Position numbers and translations under genes: made by a program. The notes below the pieces were generated by a model that made no database searches, was not told where the DNA came from, and saw only the letters and a list, made by a program, of their open reading frames with translations. Below, in pieces: positions 1-5,223 of a stretch of 6,892 nt of DNA (the first letter of the stretch is position 1; the number at the start of each line of letters is the position of its first letter). The DNA is taken from assembly GCA_020442545.1 (NCBI GenBank), contig JAGRJX010000135.1:1485-8376 (forward strand), given 5' to 3'. This stretch comes from Lysobacterales bacterium (GTDB taxonomy: Bacteria; Pseudomonadota; Gammaproteobacteria; Xanthomonadales; Xanthomonadaceae).

Positions 1-898
1 TGCCGATGCCGCCCACCAGCAGCGACACGCCGACGATGCCGCCCAGCACCACGGTAACGCTGCTGATCACGCTGGAGAAGGTCTCCGTGAGCTGGCTGGC
101 GGTTTCGACCGTGAAATCGTCGGGCTGCCCCGGCTTCAGCTTGTGCAACTGTCGCAGCAGGCCGGTGATGCGGTCGCGCACGGCGTCGATCTGCGCCACG
201 TCGGTGACGTTGAAGCTGATCTGGATGTCCTGCCGCAATGGATCGTCGGACAAGGCCATGCCGGTGCCGAATGGGATGACCGCGTAGTCGTCCTGACTGA
301 AGCCGAACATGTCGCCGCGGGTTTCGGTCATGCCGACGATCTTGAACCACTCGCCGCCCAGTTCGATGAACTCGCCGACCGGGTCTTCCGGCAGTTCCAG
401 GTTCTCGCGCAGCTTGCTGCCGATCACCACCACGCGGCGCCGTGATCGATCATCGGCATCGGTGATGAAGCGGCCAAGCTCGGTGTAGATTTGTCGTGAA
501 TCCTGGAAGTTGCGGCGCGTTGCCAGCACGCGGCTGACGGTCGACTGCGCGCGGTAGCGGATGGTGCCGCCGAAGTCGCCGCCGGTCTGGAACATCGGCG
601 TCACGTCGCTGATGTCATCAATGTGGTGGATGATCGCCTCGAAGTCCCGCAACGTCAGTCGATTGCGCTTGCCCTGGATGGCTTCGCTGAACGGGGTTTC
701 CGAGCGCAGGGTCAGGCTGTTGCTGCCAAGGCCCTCGAACTTGCTGGTGATCGAGTAGCTGAGGCCCTGGATCAGCGACACCACGGCAATGACCGACGCT
801 ACGCCGATGATGATGCCGAGCGTGGTCAGGAAGCTGCGCATGGTGTGCGCACGGATGCTCTGCAGCGCCGAACGCAGCGATTCAAGCAGGCTGTACAT
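1..898 (-). CDS. MacB/FtsX-type ABC transporter permease, 3' part cut off by the window edge
   Basis: This is the membrane subunit of an ABC exporter of the MacB type, where the permease changes shape on ATP binding to drive export through a periplasmic adaptor. Reading from the ATG at 898 gives 299 open codons with no stop before base 1. Residues about 22-42 form the first membrane helix, preceded by a basic segment and carrying the LGIIIGVASVIA pattern typical of the family. Residues about 43-275 form a large hydrophilic periplasmic region (MacB core type). Residues from about 277 begin the second helix, ending at the family's GGIG motif where the window stops, so two further helices are expected outside. 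An AAGAAGG ribosome site at 908-914 lies nine bases before the start. The start overlaps the ATPase gene by 17 bases, so the two are probably translationally coupled. It is separate from its ATPase, unlike E. coli MacB. LolC/E-type permeases are a less likely alternative given the adaptor gene upstream. Confidence 0.93.
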   Translation of the reverse strand, partial: MYSLLESLRSALQSIRAHTMRSFLTTLGIIIGVASVIAVVSLIQGLSYSITSKFEGLGSNSLTLRSETPFSEAIQGKRNRLTLRDFEAIIHHIDDISDVTPMFQTGGDFGGTIRYRAQSTVSRVLATRRNFQDSRQIYTELGRFITDADDRSRRRVVVIGSKLRENLELPEDPVGEFIELGGEWFKIVGMTETRGDMFGFSQDDYAVIPFGTGMALSDDPLRQDIQISFNVTDVAQIDAVRDRITGLLRQLHKLKPGQPDDFTVETASQLTETFSSVISSVTVVLGGIVGVSLLVGGIG

Positions 899-1607
899 GG
901 CCGGGTGCCTTCTTCGGTTCGTGGCGTACGTCGCTGATGATTTTGCCGTCGGACAGGCGCACCACGCGCTGGCAGTGCTCGGCGATATCCGGTTCGTGGG
1001 TTACCAGCACCACGGTCTGGCCGTCGCGATGCAGCTGATCGAACAGCGCCATGATCTCTTCGCTGGTGGCAGAATCAAGGTTGCCGGTGGGCTCATCGGC
1101 GAGCAGGATCGATGGCTCGCCAACCAGCGCGCGCGCCACTGCCACGCGCTGGCGCTGGCCGCCGGAGAGCTGGTTCGGCAGGTGATCGACGCGGTTGCCG
1201 AGGCCGACGCGATCGAGAGCTTCGCGCGCACGACGCTGTCGCTCCGCCGGCCGCACGCCACGATAGATCAGCGGGTGCATCACGTTGTTGAGCGCGCTGG
1301 CCCGCGGCAGCAGGTTGAAGCTCTGGAACACGAAGCCGATCTCGCGGTTGCGTGTTTCCGCGAGTTCGTCTTCGCTCAGCGTGGCCACGTCGCGGCCGTT
1401 AAGCCAGTACTGGCCGCTGCTCGGACTGTCGAGGCAGCCCAGGATGTTCATCAGCGTGGACTTCCCCGAACCGGATGAGCCGATGAAGGCAATGCTCTCG
1501 TTGCGCGCAATGTCCAGATCGATGCCGCGCAGCGCATGCACGGTTTCGCTGCCCATCACGTAGGCCTTGGTGATGCCGTCAAGGCGCAGCAAAGGCGGCG
1601 TGCTCAC
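882..1607 (-). CDS. ABC transporter ATP-binding protein, MacB/LolD type
   Basis: This 241-residue protein is the cytoplasmic ATPase that powers the adjacent permease. All nucleotide-binding motifs are intact: Walker A GSSGSGKST at 43-51, Q-loop glutamine 95 in FVFQSF, signature LSGGQ at 147-151, Walker B ILLADE with catalytic Glu172, D-loop NLDSAT from 176, and switch His204 in THEP. The length and the motif LADEPTGNLDS are those of the MacB/LolD/FtsE branch. The start codon is GTG at 1607, with an AAGGA ribosome site at 1614-1618 and a six-base spacer. The start overlaps the adaptor stop in the four bases GTGA (1604-1607), a classic stop-restart arrangement. The last residues (about 225-241) are a basic, proline-containing tail that extends past the usual fold and overlaps the permease start. 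Family membership is certain; the transported substrate is unknown. Confidence 0.96.
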   Translation of the reverse strand: MSTPPLLRLDGITKAYVMGSETVHALRGIDLDIARNESIAFIGSSGSGKSTLMNILGCLDSPSSGQYWLNGRDVATLSEDELAETRNREIGFVFQSFNLLPRASALNNVMHPLIYRGVRPAERQRRAREALDRVGLGNRVDHLPNQLSGGQRQRVAVARALVGEPSILLADEPTGNLDSATSEEIMALFDQLHRDGQTVVLVTHEPDIAEHCQRVVRLSDGKIISDVRHEPKKAPGHVQPA

Positions 1608-2854
1608 CGAGCGTCCTTCGCGTCGACGGCTTTCCCCTCGTCGGTCTTGTCCGCGCTGGCCTTTACCTCGACGGCTTCGCCATCCTTCAGGTGTCGCAGC
1701 ACCTTGTACGGCCCGGTGATCACCCGCTCGCCCTGCGCGAGTCCGCTGGTGATCTCCTGGTAGCTGTCGTCGGACAGGCCGACCTCAACCGCGCGGCGTT
1801 CGGCCTTGCCGTCCTGCTCCACGAAAAGGTGGTGTTCGATGTCGACGTCGCCCTTTCCGGGTGCCACGTCGGCGCTGGCCTCATTGTTGCTGAACACCGC
1901 CTGCACCGGCACGGCCAGGGTTGCTGCGGCACTTGCGGTGAAGATCTCGGCGCGGCAGGTCATGCCCGGCCGCAGCGCCAGTCCCTTGGTGTCGACCAGA
2001 GCGACCTCCACCGAGTAGTCGCGCGCCAGCGAACTGCTGCCCCCGGTGCCGCCATTGCGCGGCGCCAGCGGGATCCTGCGAACCTTGCCGTCGATGGCGG
2101 TGTCGGGGAAGGCGGCGGCGTAAACCGATACCGGCTGGCCCTCGCTGATCTTGGCGATGTCCGCCTCATCGACGTTGATCTCGGTCATTAGCGTATCGGT
2201 ATCCGCGATGGTCATCAGTGCCGAACCGGCAATGCTGGTGGCGCTGGATACGGCGGTTTCGCCGACCTCGATGTCCACGGCAATGACCGTGCCACTGATC
2301 GGCGCGCGGATCTCGGTCTTGGCGAGGCGCTCGCGCGCCTGGCTCAGCATGGCTTCTGCCTGTCGCAGTCCCTCGCGGCTGGCACGCAGGTCGACTTCGG
2401 CCAGCTCGAAGGCGTGGCGGGCGTTGTCGAAACTGTTGTCGTCGAGCAGGCCGCGTGCGTGCAGTTCCTCGCTGCGCTTCCATTGCCGCCGCTGGGTATC
2501 GAGGTTCAGCTTCTGCCGGTCGATGTTGATCCGCTGCTGGCGGACATTGGCTTCCTGCTGGTCGACTTCGGCGCGGAATACCTGCTCGTCGAGGCGCATG
2601 ACGACCTGGCCTTTCTCGACCAGATCACCTTCCTCGACCAGGATCTCGCTGACCTTGCCGATCACTTCCGGTGACAGCTGCGCCTGCTCGCGAAACACCA
2701 GGTTGCCCGATGCCAGAATCGACGCGCGCACCTGGCGCTGAGTCACGCGCTCCACCGATACCTCCTTGGCATCGCCCCCCGCGCCGCCGCCAAACACGAA
2801 GGGCAGGGCAAGCACCAGCGCGACGGCGCCGATTCCGATCCAGCGTTTGTTCAT
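1604..2854 (-). CDS. Periplasmic adaptor (membrane fusion) protein, MacA/HlyD family
   Basis: This 416-residue protein should connect the inner-membrane ABC transporter to an outer-membrane channel. Residues 5-21 form one hydrophobic N-terminal anchor; there is no lipobox cysteine, so it is probably a membrane-anchored rather than lipidated adaptor. The first half of the lipoyl (biotinyl-like) domain is at about 61-90 (SPEVIGKVSEILVEEGD). A long charged alpha-helical hairpin follows at about 91-177. The second lipoyl half is at about 178-216 (EIRAPISGTVIAVDIEVGE). Beta-barrel and membrane-proximal domains follow to about 395, including LRPGMTCRAEI. A charged Lys/Asp/Glu-rich tail ends the protein. 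A 16-residue segment near 265-280 is rich in Gly and Ser and probably a flexible loop. The ATG at 2854 has an AGGAG site at 2861-2865 with a six-base spacer. It lies 24 bases after the Yip1-family gene and overlaps the ATPase gene by four bases. The subfamily name is inferred from its ABC partners; the E. coli macA symbol is not transferred. Confidence 0.94.
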   Translation of the reverse strand: MNKRWIGIGAVALVLALPFVFGGGAGGDAKEVSVERVTQRQVRASILASGNLVFREQAQLSPEVIGKVSEILVEEGDLVEKGQVVMRLDEQVFRAEVDQQEANVRQQRINIDRQKLNLDTQRRQWKRSEELHARGLLDDNSFDNARHAFELAEVDLRASREGLRQAEAMLSQARERLAKTEIRAPISGTVIAVDIEVGETAVSSATSIAGSALMTIADTDTLMTEINVDEADIAKISEGQPVSVYAAAFPDTAIDGKVRRIPLAPRNGGTGGSSSLARDYSVEVALVDTKGLALRPGMTCRAEIFTASAAATLAVPVQAVFSNNEASADVAPGKGDVDIEHHLFVEQDGKAERRAVEVGLSDDSYQEITSGLAQGERVITGPYKVLRHLKDGEAVEVKASADKTDEGKAVDAKDAR

Positions 2855-2878
2855 TCCAGACTCCTGAGGGTTTCGCGA

Positions 2879-3580
2879 TCAGGCGGCGTTGTGCAGGAAG
2901 GCGAAGGCGGCCCAGCCGCCGTAGATCACGACCAGCGGCAGCAGCACGACGATGGCACTGGTGACGGTGCTCTTCCCGGTCCACAGCTTGTAGCCGATGA
3001 TCGCCACTACGGCCGCCCAGATCGACGGAATGTGGATGGCGTTGGCGAGTCCGGCCCAGGGGCTGGACACCGGCAGATGGAACAGCAGTTCATTCAGTGA
3101 TAGCGGGTTGACCGCCTGCTGGGTCAACTGACCGTTGCTGCTCGTCAGGATCTTGATGATGCCGGCCGGAACCAGCAGCAGCGCCGGTACGGAAGTCCAG
3201 ACCGCGAAGGCAAACCATTTGCCAAAACCGATATCGCTGCCGACGACCTTCGCCGCAAGCAGGTAGTAGACCGCGCTGATCAACATGATCAACGGCAGCA
3301 TGATGGCCACGCTGACAATGGTGCTGCCTATCAGAAAGCCGCGGGTCATGAAGCTCTTGGAGGCGGCGATCTGTTCGGGCGACAGTTTCTGGCCGCCGGC
3401 AGACAGCATCTGGTCCTGCAGCCAGGCGATATCGACGATCTGGTAGTACCAGACCCAGACGATGGCGGTGCCGCCAACCAGCAGCAGCAGCGGAAACCAG
3501 GCCATGGAGCGCTCGCGAACGGCCTGCATGGCCTTTGCCGGCTCGACAAAGACGGCGAGCAGAGTGGATAGTGGTGACAT
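2879..3580 (-). CDS. Yip1-family integral membrane protein
   Basis: This 233-residue protein heads the export operon. It has about five predicted membrane helices at roughly 28-47, 81-110, 123-145, 185-199 and 207-229, with a short N-terminal segment (FVEPAKAMQAV) that resembles the opening of bacterial Yip1-domain proteins. A hydrophilic loop at about 50-78 and another at 146-182 separate the helices. The biochemical role of bacterial Yip1 proteins is not established; eukaryotic relatives act in vesicle trafficking, which does not transfer. The ATG at 3580 is chosen because an AAGGGAG site sits at 3588-3594, seven bases upstream, and because residues upstream in the same frame (open to 3829) are polar, arginine-rich and unlike a membrane protein. 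It is followed after 24 bases by the adaptor gene and is probably co-transcribed with it, which suggests a role in assembling or modulating the exporter, though this is inference. Family assignment rests on topology and recognised sequence style. Confidence 0.85.
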   Translation of the reverse strand: MSPLSTLLAVFVEPAKAMQAVRERSMAWFPLLLLVGGTAIVWVWYYQIVDIAWLQDQMLSAGGQKLSPEQIAASKSFMTRGFLIGSTIVSVAIMLPLIMLISAVYYLLAAKVVGSDIGFGKWFAFAVWTSVPALLLVPAGIIKILTSSNGQLTQQAVNPLSLNELLFHLPVSSPWAGLANAIHIPSIWAAVVAIIGYKLWTGKSTVTSAIVVLLPLVVIYGGWAAFAFLHNAA

Positions 3581-3587
3581 GGTTGTT

Positions 3588-3594
3588 CTCCCTT
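3588..3594 (-). promoter_or_regulatory. Ribosome binding site of the Yip1-family gene
   Basis: The minus strand reads AAGGGAG here, seven bases before the ATG at 3580. This site settles the start: the frame stays open upstream to 3829, but no other ATG in that extension combines a comparable site with a protein that looks real. Confidence 0.7.
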
Positions 3595-3716
3595 GAAGAT
3601 GCATCCCGGACGTAGCGGGGCGGAAACTGTGACCGGCGCGGTGTTCGCTGTAGCGGTCAGCTCGTTGACGCCCGGCATTCTGAAACCTGACTCGGCGCGC
3701 AGGAATCACCCGTCGG

Positions 3717-3735
3717 CGTTCGGCTCCTCCGAACG
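3717..3735. repeat. Perfect 7-bp inverted repeat upstream of the Yip1 operon
   Basis: The arms CGTTCGG (3717-3723) and CCGAACG (3729-3735) are exactly complementary around the five-base centre CTCCT. It lies between the divergent Yip1 operon and tRNA-Leu gene, about 137 bases before the Yip1 start codon. No T-run follows on either strand, so it is not a standard terminator. It could be an operator or a hairpin in the operon's leader, or chance in GC-rich DNA. Confidence 0.45.
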
Positions 3736-3774
3736 TGTGACCGGAATGCTGCAAGGTGCGCAGTCTACGCCCGG

Positions 3775-3802
3775 TTGACCGCGTCCTGAAGATGCCGATA
3801 GT
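3775..3802 (+). promoter_or_regulatory. Candidate upstream sigma70-type promoter for tRNA-Leu
   Basis: TTGACC at 3775-3780 matches five of six consensus -35 bases. After a 16-base spacer, GATAGT at 3797-3802 matches four of six -10 bases. It would start transcription about 40 bases before the tRNA, upstream of the stronger TATACT box, giving a tandem arrangement as seen for many stable RNA genes. The -10 is weak, so this is tentative. Confidence 0.3.
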
Positions 3803-3811
3803 TCCGTCGGA

Positions 3812-3847
3812 TGCCCAAGTCGTGATCAACCCGCTATACTTCGCGCC
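3812..3847 (+). promoter_or_regulatory. Main tRNA-Leu promoter with GC-rich discriminator
   Basis: TATACT at 3835-3840 matches five of six -10 bases and lies 11 bases before the mature tRNA. The following bases to the tRNA (3841-3851) are almost entirely G and C. A GC-rich discriminator between the -10 box and the start is the known hallmark of stable RNA promoters repressed by ppGpp and DksA. The -35 region is poor: TGCCCA at 3812-3817, with a 17-base spacer, matches only three bases. The promoter may therefore depend on upstream sequence or an activator. Confidence 0.6.
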
Positions 3848-3851
3848 CCGC

Positions 3852-3938
3852 GCCGAAGTGGCGGAACTGGTAGACGCGACGGACTCAAAATCCGTTTCTG
3901 GCGACAGAGTGTGGGTTCGAGTCCCACCTTCGGCACCA
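3852..3938 (+). tRNA. tRNA-Leu, anticodon CAA
   Basis: This is a complete class II tRNA that decodes UUG. The acceptor arms GCCGAAG (3852-3858) and CTTCGGC (3928-3934) pair over all seven positions, followed by discriminator A and an encoded CCA. The D arm carries GCG/CGC around a loop with GG. The anticodon stem ACGGA/TCCGT (3879-3883 and 3891-3895) encloses the loop CTCAAAA with anticodon CAA at 3886-3888. The long variable arm, required in leucine tRNAs, has the stem TCTG/CAGA closed by the tetraloop GCGA (3897-3908). The T arm GTGGG/CCCAC (3911-3915 and 3923-3927) has the loop TTCGAGT. The acceptor sequence and TTCAAAA-like loop closely resemble E. coli tRNA-Leu(CAA). It stands alone, with no other tRNA adjacent, and converges on the gene ending at 3969. 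Confidence 0.98.
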
Positions 3939-3940
3939 TT

Positions 3941-3962
3941 GCCCGGTCAAGGGCGTCTTGAA
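3941..3962 (+). terminator. Weak candidate terminator after tRNA-Leu
   Basis: GCCC (3941-3944) and GGGC (3951-3954) can pair around a six-base loop just after the tRNA CCA end. The bases that follow are not a proper T-run, so this is a poor intrinsic terminator. It is the only stem in the 30-base gap before the convergent gene's stop codon. Confidence 0.2.
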
Positions 3963-3968
3963 ATTCTC

Positions 3969-5048
3969 TCAGCCACCGCAAAGCGATCCGCTGCGCAGGC
4001 TTTCGTTGTCGGGGAGTTTCTTCGGGTTGGCCAGACTGACCTGCCGCCAGCGAGCTACTTCCGTGGCGACCTGTTGCATCAGCGTTTCGCGGGTGTCGGC
4101 ATCCATGTGCGCGAGGGACAGGCTCAGCGCGGTGGTGGCGGCGTCGCCAAGCGATTCCGGGCCATACAGTTGTTGCATCATCATCGCGTAGCCGGAAAAC
4201 CGGATGGGGTCCGGCAACGCTTCGCGGAGATCAAACATTTTCTTGGCGAAGGACATGGGCATGTGCAGCAGGAGCATGCCTTCCAGGGCCAGTGGATCGG
4301 CTTCGCGAATGCCCTGCTCCAGAGCATCGATGTCGTTGTCGGCGTGGTATTGAGAGAGGATCCCGCCGCTTACGCTGCGCGGCGGTCCGCCGTTAAAGGT
4401 GCGTGGTAGCCGGATCAGGCTGCCGTCTTCCCGGGACATGGTGAACAGCAGTCGCTGCCGGTTGCTCATGCGGGGCAGGGCCTGGAACAGCAGGCGCTCC
4501 ATGTCGTCGAAATCAACCGCTTCGACACCCTCGCAAAGGGCGCTCAAGCGCTCGGATGCTTCATCGTTTGCAGCGACCACGTCGATCATCCGGTCTCGCA
4601 TGCCTTCGCTGTCGGTATGGGTGGCTCGTTCGGTCCACATCCTGCGTTGGCGGATCCAGTTCTGGTGCTCCATGCACGCACTGGTGTCGAGCAGCAGCCG
4701 GCAGGTTGCTTCCGGTTCGCCTGCTTCGGCGCGCTTTCGAAGATCGCCGATCACTTCGACCAGGGGTGTATCGACCGGCGGCATGGGCGGCAGTGAGCTG
4801 TCGTCGAGCGTGCCGGGTGTGGCAGCAACGGTCGTGCGCCGTGCGAAACGGTTCGCACCGGCCGTCGCTTCTCGGTTGGCGTCGCTTGCCGGTACCTCGA
4901 GCGGGGTTGAGGAAACGCCGGCGTCATCCAGATCAATACCTATGGCGGTCGGTGTGCGCTCCCCTGCCGTGATCCAGTAGAGAAGAACACCTGCCAGGAC
5001 CGTGATCACAAGGGCCGGAGCAAGGATTCGGAAACGGCGTGGTGGCAT
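3969..5048 (-). CDS. Hypothetical membrane-anchored protein with a short Sel1-like segment
   Basis: I do not recognise a named family for this 359-residue protein. A basic N-terminus (MPPRRFR) followed by a hydrophobic stretch at about 8-27 gives a signal anchor or uncleaved signal, so most of the chain should lie in the periplasm. Residues about 28-95 are low-complexity, rich in Ala, Thr, Asp and Pro, and look like a linker. Residues about 94-127 (LRKRAEAGEPEATCRLLLD) follow the Ala/Gly/Leu spacing of a Sel1- or TPR-type helical pair. The remainder is mostly helical and Met-rich (for example GYAMMMQQLYG at 286-296). Cysteines are at 116, 125, 172 and 357; the first two could form a disulfide. 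The ATG at 5048 has an AGGAG site at 5056-5060, seven bases away. It follows mfd on the same strand after 175 bases, so co-transcription is possible but not assured. Similar anchored helical proteins are common in Xanthomonadales, from memory. Confidence 0.8.
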   Translation of the reverse strand: MPPRRFRILAPALVITVLAGVLLYWITAGERTPTAIGIDLDDAGVSSTPLEVPASDANREATAGANRFARRTTVAATPGTLDDSSLPPMPPVDTPLVEVIGDLRKRAEAGEPEATCRLLLDTSACMEHQNWIRQRRMWTERATHTDSEGMRDRMIDVVAANDEASERLSALCEGVEAVDFDDMERLLFQALPRMSNRQRLLFTMSREDGSLIRLPRTFNGGPPRSVSGGILSQYHADNDIDALEQGIREADPLALEGMLLLHMPMSFAKKMFDLREALPDPIRFSGYAMMMQQLYGPESLGDAATTALSLSLAHMDADTRETLMQQVATEVARWRQVSLANPKKLPDNESLRSGSLCGG

Positions 5049-5107
5049 CGGGAATCTCCTGGAGTGCTTGAGGGGTGATGCTGACCGTGGGCGGCTGGCC
5101 GTCCATC

Positions 5108-5116
5108 ATTCAATCA
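5108..5116 (-). promoter_or_regulatory. Weak extended -10 candidate for the hypothetical gene
   Basis: The minus strand reads TGATTGAAT, an upstream TG followed by a hexamer matching four of six -10 bases, about 60 bases before the ATG at 5048. No acceptable -35 sits at 16-18 bases upstream. The rest of the 175-base gap after mfd shows no convincing promoter or terminator, so read-through from mfd is the main alternative. Confidence 0.2.
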
Positions 5117-5223
5117 TGGCGCACTGGCGACGGTGGTGAGTCGCGAGAGTCGGTCGCGCGCGCGGCAATGGCGCAGCACCCGGCACACCGCTCTGATCAA
5201 GTCGCAACTTCCCGCATTCGTGG

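Noticed and set aside
789..1478. A 229-codon plus-strand open frame opposite the permease and ATPase genes
   Set aside because: The minus strand encodes all ABC motifs here, so this is an antisense shadow.
2151..2741. A 196-codon plus-strand open frame opposite the adaptor gene
   Set aside because: Its Ser/Arg-rich product is the typical antisense shadow of a GC-rich gene, and the adaptor on the other strand is unmistakable.
3581..3829. An 83-codon N-terminal extension of the Yip1-family frame up to an ATG at 3829
   Set aside because: The extension is polar and arginine-rich, unlike a membrane protein N-terminus, and the ATG at 3580 has a well placed AAGGGAG site. The extension also runs close to the tRNA promoter.
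3852..3968. tRNA-Leu as an integration site for a mobile element
   Set aside because: No duplicated tRNA 3' end, integrase or foreign-looking DNA follows the tRNA; the next sequence is an ordinary gene.
3756..4409. A 217-codon plus-strand open frame across the tRNA gene
   Set aside because: It reads through the complete tRNA-Leu and then antisense to the hypothetical gene; its product is a low-complexity shadow of the opposite coding frame.
4399..4980. A 193-codon plus-strand open frame opposite the hypothetical gene
   Set aside because: It is Ser/Arg-rich with no domain; the minus-strand frame has a ribosome site and a plausible membrane anchor, so it is the better coding choice.
5155..5164. 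A run of alternating CG bases between mfd and the hypothetical gene, possibly Z-forming
   Set aside because: Only five CG units long and expected by chance in DNA of this composition.
5198..5214. AAGT/ACTT palindrome just after the mfd stop as a terminator
   Set aside because: The stem is four weak A/T-rich pairs with no T-run on the minus strand.
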